A DNA stretch of 64,000 nt, from the NCBI GenBank assembly GCA_936924235.1, contig CAKZHN010000180.1, positions 1 through 64,000 of the forward strand, read 5' to 3'. Position numbers and translations under genes: made by a program. The notes beneath the pieces are model-generated. The model saw only the letters and a program-made list of their open reading frames with translations. It was not told where the DNA came from and did no database searches. Of this stretch, positions 1-8,974 are shown piece after piece (positions within the stretch are counted from its first letter, which is position 1; each line of letters opens with the position of its first letter). The stretch comes from an uncultured Rhodoplanes sp. Lineage in GTDB: Bacteria > Pseudomonadota > Alphaproteobacteria > Rhizobiales > Xanthobacteraceae.

Positions 1-159
1 CGGTGACCTCGCTCCCTGGGACGTGGGTACGAACCACGCCTGCAGGCGCCACACCTTTGCTCCGCCAACTAAGCGTCCCTAGAAGACGCCCTCACGTGAG
101 CAAGGCATGACCGGAATACAGCGTCTGAAAGAGAAGAAAAGATTGTTGTGGTTTCGGGT

Positions 160-193
160 GTGAATTCACTGGGGAATGTGAATTCACTGGGGA
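160..193. repeat. Two tandem copies of a 16-bp unit
   Basis: The unit GTGAATTCACTGGGGA occurs at 160-175 and again at 178-193, two bases apart. Each copy starts with the perfect palindrome GTGAATTCAC. It lies just downstream of the kup stop codon. The rest of 1-216 holds no gene I can support. The function is unknown; a remnant of a dispersed repeat is possible. Confidence 0.6.
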
Positions 194-216
194 CACAGAA
201 TGGTAGCGCCGCGCCG

Positions 217-2109
217 TCAGATCGAAACCTGCCGGCCGATCTCGACGACCCGTTCGGTCGGCAGCCGGAAATAGTCGGTCACATGCGACGAGTTGCGCAT
301 CATCGCGGCGAACACGCGTTCCTGCCAATGCGGCAGCACCGCATGATGCCGGCTGTGCAGGATGTTTTCGTGGCCGACATAATAAGTGACGTCATCGAGA
401 TCGAGGCCGCAGCCGCGCTGCCGCGATTCTTCGAGCAGGCGAGGGACGTCCGGCCGCTGCATGAAGCCGAAATGCGCGGTCACCCGCCAGAAATGATCGC
501 CCTCCTCGGCGACCGTCAGCAGCTCCGGCCATTGCACGCGCGGCCGCGACGCCGTCAGCACGCGCAGCACGACCACGCGCTCATGCAGCGCGCGATTGTG
601 CTGGACGTGCCAGAGCAGCACCGGAGGTACACCGGCGGCGGCGCGCGTCAGGAACACGGCGGTTCCCGGCACGCGCGGCACGTTGCGCCGCTTCAGGTCG
701 GCGAGAAACTCGGGCACCGCGACCGGAGTCTGCAGGAGCTTGTTCGACACAGCAGCGGTGCCGCGATGCCAGATCAGCATCAGGCCGTAGATGCAGGCGG
801 CGATCACCAGCGGCACGTAGCCGCCTTCGGCGATCTTCACGGAATTGGCCGCCATGAAGCCTGCGTCGATGATGCCGAACAGCCCGGCGACGGCGAGGCT
901 CAATCCCACGCTCCAGCGCCAGATCTCGTGCAGCGCAATGAACAGCATGCACGACGTCATCAGCATGGTGAGCGACACGGCGATGCCGTAGGCGGCCGCG
1001 AGGTTGTCGGACTTGTGGAACAGCACGGTCAGCGCAATGGTCACCGCCATCAGCAGCCAATTGACGACGCCGACATAGATCTGTCCGTAGCCCTGGTCCG
1101 AGGTCTGCTTGATCTGCAGGCGCGGCAGCCAGCCGAGCTGGATGGCCTGGCGCGTCATCGAGAACGCGCCGGTGATGATGGCCTGGCTGGCGATGATGGT
1201 GGCGACCGTGGCGAGACACACCAGCGGGATCAGCAGCGGCCCGGGGCACAGCCGGTAGAAGATGTTGTCGGCGATCGACTGGCCGTTCAGCGCGATGGCG
1301 CACTGGCCCGCGTAGTTGAGCACCAGGCAGGGAAAGACCACCCACGACCAGCTCCGGCGGATCGGCGCTTTGCCGAAATGTCCCATGTCGGCGTAGAGTG
1401 CTTCCGCGCCGGTGACGCACAGGAAGATGCCGCCGAGCACCAGGAAGCCGTTGGGTCCGTTGGTCGCGAGCAGCTTGACGCCGTAGTACGGATTGAGCCC
1501 CAGCAGCACCGAGGGGTGCTGTATCAGGCCCCAGAGCCCGAGCGCGCCGATCACCAGGAACCAGCACAGCATGATCGGACCGAAGCCGATGCCGATGCGC
1601 GCCGTGCCGAGCGGCTGCGCCGCAAACAACACGAGCAGGATGACGACAGCGGCCGGCACCACGTAGCTCTCCAGCGACGGCGCTGCGATGTTGAGGCCTT
1701 CCAGCGCCGACAGCACCGAGATCGCGGGCGTGATCGCGCCGTCGCCGTAGATCAGCGCGGCCCCGAGCAGGCCGGCCGTGACGATCAGCGGGCGCGGCTT
1801 GCCGTTCCGGCTGAGCAGCGACATCAGCGCGAGGATGCCGCCCTCGCCATCGTTGTCCATGCTCATGGCGACGATGACGTATTTGACGGTGGTGATCAGG
1901 AGCAAGGTCCAGACCACCAGCGACAGCGTGCCGAGAATGCGATCCGGTGTCGGCTCGCCGCCGAGAAACTCGAACACTGTCTTGAGCGTGTAGAGCGGGC
2001 TCGTACCGATATCGCCGAACACGATACCGAGCGCGGTGAGCCCCGTGAGCAATTCAGCTGTCTTCGGCGCGGCTGGAGCGCCGAGCCCGTCGGGCGAGAG
2101 CGTGGTCAT
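217..2109 (-). CDS. kup: Kup/HAK/KT potassium transporter
   Basis: This 630-residue protein is a proton-coupled potassium uptake permease of the inner membrane. The family signature GIVFGDIGTSPLYT is at residues 28-41, followed by about twelve hydrophobic segments to roughly residue 450. A hydrophilic C-terminal domain with the family's HVQHNRALHERVV stretch follows. The length is normal for the family. It starts at ATG and is not followed by another gene before the window edge, so it looks monocistronic. Rhizobial genomes often carry more than one kup copy, so this may be one of several paralogues. Identification is firm; potassium affinity and regulation cannot be read from sequence. Confidence 0.96.
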   Translation of the reverse strand: MTTLSPDGLGAPAAPKTAELLTGLTALGIVFGDIGTSPLYTLKTVFEFLGGEPTPDRILGTLSLVVWTLLLITTVKYVIVAMSMDNDGEGGILALMSLLSRNGKPRPLIVTAGLLGAALIYGDGAITPAISVLSALEGLNIAAPSLESYVVPAAVVILLVLFAAQPLGTARIGIGFGPIMLCWFLVIGALGLWGLIQHPSVLLGLNPYYGVKLLATNGPNGFLVLGGIFLCVTGAEALYADMGHFGKAPIRRSWSWVVFPCLVLNYAGQCAIALNGQSIADNIFYRLCPGPLLIPLVCLATVATIIASQAIITGAFSMTRQAIQLGWLPRLQIKQTSDQGYGQIYVGVVNWLLMAVTIALTVLFHKSDNLAAAYGIAVSLTMLMTSCMLFIALHEIWRWSVGLSLAVAGLFGIIDAGFMAANSVKIAEGGYVPLVIAACIYGLMLIWHRGTAAVSNKLLQTPVAVPEFLADLKRRNVPRVPGTAVFLTRAAAGVPPVLLWHVQHNRALHERVVVLRVLTASRPRVQWPELLTVAEEGDHFWRVTAHFGFMQRPDVPRLLEESRQRGCGLDLDDVTYYVGHENILHSRHHAVLPHWQERVFAAMMRNSSHVTDYFRLPTERVVEIGRQVSI

Positions 2110-2169
2110 GGCAGGCTAACGCTTTGCTGACGCAAATGGATCGGTCGCCCAGGATCAGGTTGGCTCTTA

Positions 2170-2195
2170 GCGGGTGACAGCTTCATGACACCCGC
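2170..2195. promoter_or_regulatory. Inverted repeat upstream of kup
   Basis: The arms GCGGGTG (2170-2176) and CACCCGC (2189-2195) flank a 12-base spacer, about 60 bases upstream of the kup start. This could be an operator or a leader hairpin. The rest of 2110-2355 shows nothing else recognisable. Confidence 0.3.
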
Positions 2196-2355
2196 CGGAG
2201 CGATCAAGCCCCAGGTCGTCAGGAAAAGCCCGGCTTTAAGACGATTCCCGTATCAGGCCGTGTAACTCATAAACCCGGCGCGATGTCCGCCTTGATCCGA
2301 AAGCGACTGTACTGCCGCGTGGCAGCGAAATGACGCGATGTGCCAACAGGTGACG

Positions 2356-3365
2356 TCACTCAATCACCTCCTCAGCCAAGGCCAGAACGCGATCCGGTAT
2401 CTGAATTCCCGCGGACTTCGCCGCTTTGACATTGATTAGAAACTCGAACTTGGTCGGGTTTACAATTGGCAGATCGGCCGGCCTTTCGCCCCTCAGAATA
2501 CGCGCAGCATAGATGCCGGCGAGGCGATAGGCCTCCGGCAAGCTCGCGCCATAGGCCATCAAGCCGCCAGCCTCAACAAACTCCCGTTGAGCGTAGATTG
2601 TCACCAGTCGGGCCTGGGCCGCCTTTCTCACGATGCGTTCGCGTTGCGTTGTGAAGTAAGCATCGTTTCCCACCAGAAGCACCTTCGCGCCGAACCGATG
2701 CAACTCCTCAAATGCAGCATCGATTTCGTTGGGTGTGCTCGCATTCACAAAGTGCGCTTGGCTAGTTCCCCCCGCGCAGAGCCAATAGCTTCGTTGACTT
2801 CCCGAACGGTGTCGCTAGCGTTCGAACCATTAGGATTGATCAAGACCGCCAAGGTCTGGAGATCGGCCGAAAGCTCACGCAGAATGCCGATCCGCTTGGC
2901 GACAAGTTCAGTATTCAGATAGCTGACGCCGGTCAGGTTCCCGCCGGGATGATTCATGCTCTGCGCGAAGCCCAACTGAACCGGATCGGCGGGAAATGCG
3001 GCGACGATTGGAATCGTCGAGGTCGCCGATTTTGCTGCTATTGCTGCGGACGTGGCGCTCGCTGCAATCAACGACACAGGCCGGCGGGTAAACTCAGCCG
3101 CAATGGCAAGCAAACGCTCGCGCCGGCCTTCCGACATTCCAAGTTCAATGATGAAATCCTTCTTGTCCGTCAGCCCGGTCTCAGCCAGCCCGCGGTGAAA
3201 CGACGAAATGAGATGTTCGGAACCTTTTGCGGGCGCATCGCGGAGGAAGCCGATAACGGCGGGCGAAATCGATGTATCGGCTCGCCTTTGTTCTTGAGCC
3301 AGAACGCTGAACGACCATGTTGCGGCGGCTGCGCTGATCAATCCGATAAGCTTACGCCGTCTCAT
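2356..3365 (-). pseudogene. PF04392 ABC-type substrate-binding protein, frameshifted
   Basis: The N-terminal part (signal peptide beginning MRRRKLIGL, ORF down to 2745) and the C-terminal part (2748 down to 2356, ending LALAEEVIE) together make one PF04392-type periplasmic binding protein of about 335 residues, like its neighbour at 3461-4447. The frames join if one base is gained or lost in the run of six C at 2768-2773: the second frame then reads through GTSQAHFVNASTPNEID, as the family expects. It could be a real inactivating mutation, a phase-variable tract or a sequencing error. I chose the ATG at 3365, which has GGGAGC just upstream, over the upstream ATG at 3386. No permease or ATPase gene is adjacent. 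Confidence 0.8.
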
Positions 3366-3460
3366 GAAAGCTCCCATGCCAAGCATCCACGTAGCCGTTC
3401 ATGCGACGCGATGGAAAGGCTGTGTGTCTGCTATGGGTCTTTAGCCGACAGCAGGTTGGG

Positions 3461-4447
3461 TTACTCGATCACCTCGTCGGCGCGGGCGAGCAGCGTGGGC
3501 GGCGCGGTGAGACCAAGAGCTTTAGCGGTCTTCAAGTTGATTATGAGTTCATATTTGGTCGGCTGCTGAACTGGCAGGTCGGACGGCTTTTCGCCTTTCA
3601 GTATTCGATCGACATATTCTGCGCCCCGTCTAAACATTTCGATGGTGTCCGGCCCGTAGGAGGCTAAGCCACCATTCTTCACATGAAATCCAAAGGGATA
3701 AATCGTAGGCAAACGATACCGCGCGGAGAATTCGACGATTATTTTGCTTTGCGCGGTTCCTGCTGATCCGACCGTCAGGATCAGTCCGCGATTTGGCTGC
3801 TTGGCAAACTGTGCCAGATCTTGCTCGATACCACCTTTATCGAGCCGGCCGAACGGGACGAGCTCTATTCCGAGAGAAGTCGCTACGGATTGCATGGTCG
3901 CAAATTGCGCCACGGCCGCAGGCAACGTACGATCCCTTAATGCACCGACCCGCGTTACGTTCGGCGCGATTTCCTTGAGAAACTCCAGCCATTTGCCACT
4001 GACCGCAAACTCAAACAGCGAAAATCCGGTCGTGTTGCCGCCGGGCTGTGCCAGGCTCGTCACAAAACCCGCACCTACCGGATCGGTGACCTGCAGGAAT
4101 ACTATCGGAATGGTGTGGGTCGCCTGCTGAAGCGGTTCTAGAACTGATGCCGCGCCAGCGACGATGACGTCCGGCATCATGCTCACCAACTCCGTGGCGT
4201 AAGCGCGGCGCTGCGCCTCGTTCGCTCCCCACCGGTGCTCTATCCGAATATTTTGTCCGAGGCTCCAGCCCCGTTTTTCCAAACCCTGATGCAGCGCAGC
4301 GAGGCGCAACTGCCCCTCCTGACTATCCGCCGCAACGTTCATGAGGACAGCGACCCGCCGGGAATGGTTCGCCTGCTGGGCTCGAGCTGCCAACGGCCAT
4401 GCTGCCCCGCCCACTGCAACAAGACCGAGAAATTGTCGCCGCCTCAT
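3461..4447 (-). CDS. PF04392 ABC-type substrate-binding protein
   Basis: This is a secreted solute-binding protein of about 328 residues. It has a twin-arginine-like signal peptide (MRRRQFLGLVAVGG, cleaved after ARAQQ) and the two-lobed PF04392 layout, including the typical ITDPVGAGF-like segment VTDPVGAGFVTSLAQPGGN. Its C-terminus, RADEVIE, parallels that of its broken tandem paralogue at 2356-3365, so the pair arose by duplication. The ATG at 4447 is preceded by a G-rich ribosome site; an upstream ATG at 4468 would add seven residues. No ABC permease or ATPase is nearby, so it is an orphan binding protein. The ligand is unknown. Confidence 0.85.
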   Translation of the reverse strand: MRRRQFLGLVAVGGAAWPLAARAQQANHSRRVAVLMNVAADSQEGQLRLAALHQGLEKRGWSLGQNIRIEHRWGANEAQRRAYATELVSMMPDVIVAGAASVLEPLQQATHTIPIVFLQVTDPVGAGFVTSLAQPGGNTTGFSLFEFAVSGKWLEFLKEIAPNVTRVGALRDRTLPAAVAQFATMQSVATSLGIELVPFGRLDKGGIEQDLAQFAKQPNRGLILTVGSAGTAQSKIIVEFSARYRLPTIYPFGFHVKNGGLASYGPDTIEMFRRGAEYVDRILKGEKPSDLPVQQPTKYELIINLKTAKALGLTAPPTLLARADEVIE

Positions 4448-4499
4448 GCCCACCCCCAGAATGGACATCGTAACGGTTCAACCTAGACCGCTGGAAGTG

Positions 4500-4660
4500 T
4501 GCAAAAGACTGATGTCAGCTGCGGGTCATTCGCGACATTTGCAGATTATTCGCATGTCCCCTTCGCCCCAAAAGCGACCTTGGGGCCAGTGGTGGCAGGT
4601 TGAAGGTCCGTTGAGCCCAGCCTTCGGGTCGTGATTCAAGCCCCGAAAGCGAAGGCTCGA
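4500..4660. repeat. Possible decayed dispersed intergenic repeat
   Basis: This AT-richer spacer contains phrases such as ATGTCAGCTGCGGGTCATT and CCCCAAAAGCGACCTTGG. From memory these resemble decayed repeats found beside PF04392 binding-protein genes in Bradyrhizobium-type genomes. No gene is supported in 4448-4713. Assignment is by recollection only. Confidence 0.25.
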
Positions 4661-4713
4661 ATCATGCGCTTCGAACTCACCGACCACGGTGACCAAACGC
4701 AGGGCTACGCGGC

Positions 4714-6756
4714 TTATCGGCCGGCTGCGCCGCCGCTTGCGGGAGCAATCCGCAGCAGCAGCGTCAGGCCGTGGTCGTCCATGATGCTCATACAGCGGCC
4801 GCGGACGTTGAACTCGGCCGCGGTCTGGAACGGCTCCTTGATCACGCTGCGCGACTGGTAGCGGATGTCGCGCACGAACTCGGCCTCGAGGCCCTGGTCC
4901 CAGGGCCACAGCAGCGCGCCGGGTTCGCCGCGGCGCAGGCCGCCGATCTCGGCTGCGCCCGTGCCGGCCTGAAGGACGAATTCGCCGCCGGCGTCCTGCA
5001 GCGGGCCGAGACCGACCCAGCGCGGCGTCGCGTCGAGCGTGACCTCGCGCTGCGCGGCGCCATTGCGCACGACGAGCGTCGCGGTGCCTTTGCGCGCGCG
5101 GAGGAACGCACGCACCGGCGCGGCGCGGTCGACCGGCGCCGTGCATTGGGACGGCGGCTGCTCGATATTGCGGATCGTGAACGGCTGGCCGGACACGATC
5201 GGCTGCCAGCCCTGGAACTGCGCCATCGGGCTGAACACCACGGCGTGCGTGAGGTCGCCCAGCTGGGCCAGCTCCTCCGTGGTCAGGGTGACCACGGCCT
5301 TGCAGCGCATCGCGCCGTAGAGCCAGTAGGCGTGCACGGCCTCCTGCCGCGAATAGGCGACGGTGCCGCAGCCGTCCTTGAGCAGCATCTGCGGCTGCTC
5401 GCGGTTGAACGCGAAGTCGTGGCGGCCGGTGACCATGATGCGGGCGCGGTCGATCAGGTAGAGCCCCGCCGCGATGTGAATGAGCGCGCCAAGGGCGAGG
5501 CCGACATAGGCGAGGGAGGCGAGCAGCCGCCAGGCGTTCGACAGCAGGTAGCCATCGCCGCCGGTGGTTGCCCCGTTCACGGTCAGCGCGACGTCGGCGC
5601 GGCGGAAGAACACATAGGGCAGGCCTTTCCACAGCACATGGGCCGCTGCGCCCGTCAGCGTGACGGCGGCCGGCACCCACAGTCGCGCGAACAGCTCGGC
5701 CGGGATGCGCGGATTGATGTGCACGAGCGAGACGACGCAGAGGCCGAGATCGAGCGCCAGGAACACCGCGACCGGCCGTCGCCGCGCCGGAGGAAGCGCC
5801 AGCAGCGCGATCACCGCGACGGCGGCCATGCCGATCAGCCCGCCGGCGATCAGCGTGGTGCGGCCGGTGATACGGTCGGTCTCGATGATGTTGCCGATGA
5901 TCACGTCGAGCGGATTGCCGGTGAAGCCTTCGTAGCCGAATGGCGTACGAAACTCGGGCCGCGAGAAGATCAACGGCAGCGCGGTATAGACCAGGATCGC
6001 GAGAAGCCCCGAGACGAGCGGAACGAGGTCGCGCTTTTTCCACGGCGGGCCGACCGCAGCCAGGTAGGTCAGCATGGCGAGCAGGGCGACGCCGCGCCCG
6101 GTGACATGCATGAAGACGATGACCCAATAGAGAATCGCGAGCCACACCGCGGCGCGGCGGCCGGGCGCGATCGCAAGCCCGCAGGCGAGCAGCCCCAGTC
6201 CGAGCGACACGTTGGAGGGCACGATCCAGATCAGCCCCTGGCCGACGAAATAGGTGGTGCCGACGAGCAGCGCCGCGAGCCCCGCAGGCCCTTCGCCGAA
6301 AGCGGCCCGCAGCCAGAGCGCGATGCCGCAGGTGATGACGACGATGCCCATCAGGATGAAGGCCCATTGCGTCGTCATCCAGTCGAGGCCGAGCGCGCGC
6401 AGCGCACCGATGAAGGCGACATGCAGCGGCGCATGGATGCTGAAGAACACGAACTTCTGGTAGGACGGCTCGTAGTCGCCGCGGTGCTCGGCGAGCATCT
6501 TGTCGAGCTGCGCCCGGATGGTCTCGGCGCCGACGCAGTCCTCGCGCGGGCATTCGAGCAGGTACTGGCCGCGCACCAGGTAGAACAGCGAGTCGTCGAC
6601 CTCTGGCGGCATGGCGCGCGTCAGCATGGAGCCGACGCTGGGCCAGGCCATCAGCACCAGCAGCGCCAACGCGCCGATGATGAAGACGAGGCGCTCGGAC
6701 GCCGCGAGCCGTCTGGTGATCGCGTCAGCCCGCGACATTGCCGGCCTGGATGTCAT
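4714..6756 (-). CDS. Multi-spanning membrane protein, possible GT-C glycosyltransferase
   Basis: A 680-residue integral membrane protein with about ten hydrophobic segments, beginning near residue 22 (FIIGALALLVLMAW), and a hydrophilic C-terminal domain from about residue 450. The first large loop carries an acidic EVDDSLFYLVRGQYL motif, reminiscent of the acidic catalytic loop of GT-C glycosyltransferases; that assignment is inference. The gene overlaps the upstream GT2 glycosyltransferase by 32 bases, so the two are probably translated together. The context fits a two-component pathway in which a lipid-linked sugar made by the GT2 enzyme is used by this polytopic partner. I do not recognise the exact family. 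An alternative start is the in-frame ATG at 6738. Confidence 0.75.
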   Translation of the reverse strand: MTSRPAMSRADAITRRLAASERLVFIIGALALLVLMAWPSVGSMLTRAMPPEVDDSLFYLVRGQYLLECPREDCVGAETIRAQLDKMLAEHRGDYEPSYQKFVFFSIHAPLHVAFIGALRALGLDWMTTQWAFILMGIVVITCGIALWLRAAFGEGPAGLAALLVGTTYFVGQGLIWIVPSNVSLGLGLLACGLAIAPGRRAAVWLAILYWVIVFMHVTGRGVALLAMLTYLAAVGPPWKKRDLVPLVSGLLAILVYTALPLIFSRPEFRTPFGYEGFTGNPLDVIIGNIIETDRITGRTTLIAGGLIGMAAVAVIALLALPPARRRPVAVFLALDLGLCVVSLVHINPRIPAELFARLWVPAAVTLTGAAAHVLWKGLPYVFFRRADVALTVNGATTGGDGYLLSNAWRLLASLAYVGLALGALIHIAAGLYLIDRARIMVTGRHDFAFNREQPQMLLKDGCGTVAYSRQEAVHAYWLYGAMRCKAVVTLTTEELAQLGDLTHAVVFSPMAQFQGWQPIVSGQPFTIRNIEQPPSQCTAPVDRAAPVRAFLRARKGTATLVVRNGAAQREVTLDATPRWVGLGPLQDAGGEFVLQAGTGAAEIGGLRRGEPGALLWPWDQGLEAEFVRDIRYQSRSVIKEPFQTAAEFNVRGRCMSIMDDHGLTLLLRIAPASGGAAGR

Positions 6757-7792
6757 CCGTTGCGGGGTGCTGGACCTCGGCCTGCTGCCGGTCCGGCCCG
6801 TAGCTGCGGATGGTCCGCACCATCCTGGCGGTCTCGAGCGAGGTCAGCAGCATCGAGGAGCGGCCCAGCACCAGCAGGAAGCCGGACGAGAGAATGAGCA
6901 GGATCGACTGCGAGGCGAGCAGCGCCAGGAACGAGATGACGGTGGTTGCCCAGTTCGGGAAGGCGAGGCTCGTGAACAGCCGGAAGAACACCACGAACAC
7001 GATGCCGAGCCCGCACAGCGACGCAATGGTCGCGGTGGCGATCAGGAGCCGCGACAGCAGCACCTCGGAGAACACCGACAGGCCCGCGACGGCGTGGAAC
7101 ACCAGGCCTGGAAAATTCATCGACGACTTGCCGGCATAGCGGCGGCCGCGCTCGGTCGCGATCTCGATCAGCGGCAGCTTGGTGCGCAACAAAGTCGCCG
7201 AGTAGTGATGCGGCAGCTCCGGCCGGCCGGCGATGGCGCCCACCAGCGGCTGCGGCAGCACCGAGAAATTGCCGAACGCGATGGTGCGTCCGGTGAGCAG
7301 CCGGAAGGTCACCTGGTAGATCGCGTAGAACAGCTTGAACAGAGCCGACTCCGAGCGCTTCTCGCGCCGCGCCACCACGATGGCGTCGCGGTGCGCGCGC
7401 CATTGCGCGACGAGGCGCCTGGCGTCGGCGACGGTGTCCTCGCCGTCGGCGTCCATCACCAGCACGGCGTCGAACTTGCGATGTTCGGCCACGTAGCGGA
7501 GCCCGGTCGCGACCGCGAACTGGTTGCCGAAGTTGGCGCGCAGATCGAGCACGCTGATGGACCGGATCACCGGCCGGCCGGTCCAGGCCCGAAAGTCGTC
7601 CATGTTCGAGGTCGAGGCGTCGTTGACCACGACCACGTCGATGCGGACGCCCGCGCCGGCAAATTCGGATTCGAGGTCGGACAACAGACGGGAGAGCGAG
7701 GGCCAGTCGTTGTAGACCGCGGTCAGGATGCAGATCGATAGCTCGTCGGCTTCGCTCAAGGACGGGGACTCCGTTTCATGGCGATCTAACAC
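6725..7792 (-). CDS. GT2 family glycosyltransferase, polyprenyl-phosphate type
   Basis: The 355-residue protein has an N-terminal GT-A fold (SICILTAVYNDWPSLSRLL near residue 18; acidic VVVNDAS) and a VLVMDADGEDT motif that supplies the metal-binding DxD. Two C-terminal membrane hairpin segments (LLIATATIASLCGLGIVF and the next about 35 residues on) are typical of GtrB/ArnC/DPM1-like enzymes, which transfer a sugar to undecaprenyl or dolichyl phosphate on the cytoplasmic face. It starts at GTG and overlaps the downstream membrane protein by 32 bases. The sugar is unknown; cell-envelope glycan decoration is the likely role. Confidence 0.87.
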   Translation of the reverse strand: MLDRHETESPSLSEADELSICILTAVYNDWPSLSRLLSDLESEFAGAGVRIDVVVVNDASTSNMDDFRAWTGRPVIRSISVLDLRANFGNQFAVATGLRYVAEHRKFDAVLVMDADGEDTVADARRLVAQWRAHRDAIVVARREKRSESALFKLFYAIYQVTFRLLTGRTIAFGNFSVLPQPLVGAIAGRPELPHHYSATLLRTKLPLIEIATERGRRYAGKSSMNFPGLVFHAVAGLSVFSEVLLSRLLIATATIASLCGLGIVFVVFFRLFTSLAFPNWATTVISFLALLASQSILLILSSGFLLVLGRSSMLLTSLETARMVRTIRSYGPDRQQAEVQHPATDDIQAGNVAG

Positions 7793-7858
7793 AGTCTCCG
7801 CATAGGCGGCAAAAGCAGGGTTGTTTTGAAATGAAATTCGGGGGTGCCACGCACGCCG

Positions 7859-7993
7859 TCACCCTCCCCTGGAGGGGGAGGGTCGACTGCTTCGCGGAGC
7901 GAAGCAGTCGGGGTGGGGTGATCGTTCGCGGAAAGAAAGTTCACCCCACCCCGCTCGCTTCGCTCGCGACCCTCCCCCTCCAGGGGAGGGTGA
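7859..7993. repeat. Branched palindromic intergenic repeat
   Basis: Outer arms at 7859-7885 and 7967-7993 are reverse complements (CACCCTCCCCTGGAGGG and its partner). Inner arms CGGGGTGGGGTGA (7909-7921) and TCACCCCACCCCG (7941-7953) pair as well, and a hairpin with arms GACTGCTTCG/CGAAGCAGTC sits at 7885-7909. The whole could form a cruciform or clover structure between two same-strand genes. It resembles the mosaic palindromic repeats common between genes in Rhizobiales and may also slow transcription. Nothing else is seen in 7793-8045. Confidence 0.8.
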
Positions 7994-8045
7994 GGCACCG
8001 CCGATGCTGCGATAGCGTGGCGGCGGCGCCTTAAGGTCTGCCGCC

Positions 8046-8939
8046 CTACTGCTTCCGCCTCAGGAAATCCGGGGTGGGCGGCGGGCCCCAGATATAGGCC
8101 ACCTGGTGGCTCTCCCAGGTCTTGGGCCGCTGCGGCCGGTCCTGGTGCCAGGGGCGCGGGTCGAAATAGCCGAGCTCCTCGTCCTTCATCTGGTCGAGCT
8201 CGCAGTAGAATTCGGTCATCCAGTCGTCGTGGTCGCGATGGAAGGTCGCGACGTTGTGGCCGGGGCCGAGCCGCACCGGCCCCCAGGCGATCGGGGTCTT
8301 GCGCTGGCCGAGCAGGTCGCAGGCGGTCTGCAGATGCGCGAAGTCCCGCAGCTCGTAGGCGATGTGGTGCATGTGCACCTTGTCGCCGCGGATGAAGTTC
8401 ACGGTGTGATGGTCGGCGTTGCAGCGCAGGAACACGAAGAAATCGGCGATCCAGTCCGAGATGCGAAAGCCCAGCACCTTGCCGTAGAACTCGGCCAGGA
8501 CCTTCGGCTCCGGCACCAGGAAGGCGACATGGCCGAGCTTGAGCGCGCCGACACCCACCACCTGCTGGCCGTTGCCGACATAGCTCCAGTCGCGGAACAG
8601 CTCGATGACGGTGCCCTTGGGGTCGACGAACGACAGCACCTTGCTGAGGCCCGGCGTGGAGTCGTTTTTTTCCTCGGAGCTGACGCCGTGGCTTTGCAGC
8701 TCGCGGCGGATCGCCGCGAAGTCGGAATTGGCCGGCACCTCGAACGACAGCTTGGCGCATTTCGGCTCGGCCGCCTTGACGAACTCGACCGCGAGCTGGC
8801 CGGTGCGGGTGGCGAGAAACGCGCGGTCGCGCTCGCGCGCGACGAGCGAGAGGCCGATCACCTGGGTGTGATGCTCGATCGCCTTGTCGAGGTCGGGCGT
8901 CTCGAAGGTGGCGTGGCCCAGGCGCGAGAGCTTGATCAT
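8046..8939 (-). CDS. VOC-family extradiol dioxygenase-like protein
   Basis: A 297-residue two-domain vicinal-oxygen-chelate protein resembling type I extradiol dioxygenases of the catechol 2,3-dioxygenase/BphC group. The C-terminal domain shows the expected iron ligands: His in KLGHVAFLV, His in VHMHHIAYELRD and Glu in DDWMTEFYCEL. It also has a candidate catalytic His in CNADHHTVNF. This supports ring cleavage of a catecholic substrate; the substrate is unknown. ATG at 8939 begins MIKLSRLGHATF. The methyltransferase gene ends 35 bases upstream on the same strand, so the two may be co-transcribed. A glyoxalase-like role is less likely because all three metal ligands sit in one domain. Confidence 0.85.
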   Translation of the reverse strand: MIKLSRLGHATFETPDLDKAIEHHTQVIGLSLVARERDRAFLATRTGQLAVEFVKAAEPKCAKLSFEVPANSDFAAIRRELQSHGVSSEEKNDSTPGLSKVLSFVDPKGTVIELFRDWSYVGNGQQVVGVGALKLGHVAFLVPEPKVLAEFYGKVLGFRISDWIADFFVFLRCNADHHTVNFIRGDKVHMHHIAYELRDFAHLQTACDLLGQRKTPIAWGPVRLGPGHNVATFHRDHDDWMTEFYCELDQMKDEELGYFDPRPWHQDRPQRPKTWESHQVAYIWGPPPTPDFLRRKQ

Positions 8940-8974
8940 GGCGGGCACCTTTGCTGGCTTGCTCTTGTGCGAGA

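Noticed and set aside
1..60. Possible 3' end of a structured RNA (CGTGG/CCACG stem with a 7-base loop)
   Set aside because: Only a fragment is visible at the window edge; it does not match a T-arm consensus well enough to call.
148..2130. 660-residue open frame on the plus strand
   Set aside because: It is the antisense shadow of kup; composition is His/Arg/Gln-rich without domains, as expected for GC-rich antisense frames.
2949..3667. Plus-strand frames containing SITSSARASSVGG-type sequence
   Set aside because: These are antisense to the C-terminus of PF04392 proteins, a frequent overprediction in Bradyrhizobium-like genomes as I recall.
7859..7993. CRISPR-like repeat
   Set aside because: There are no regularly spaced direct repeats; the structure is palindromic only.
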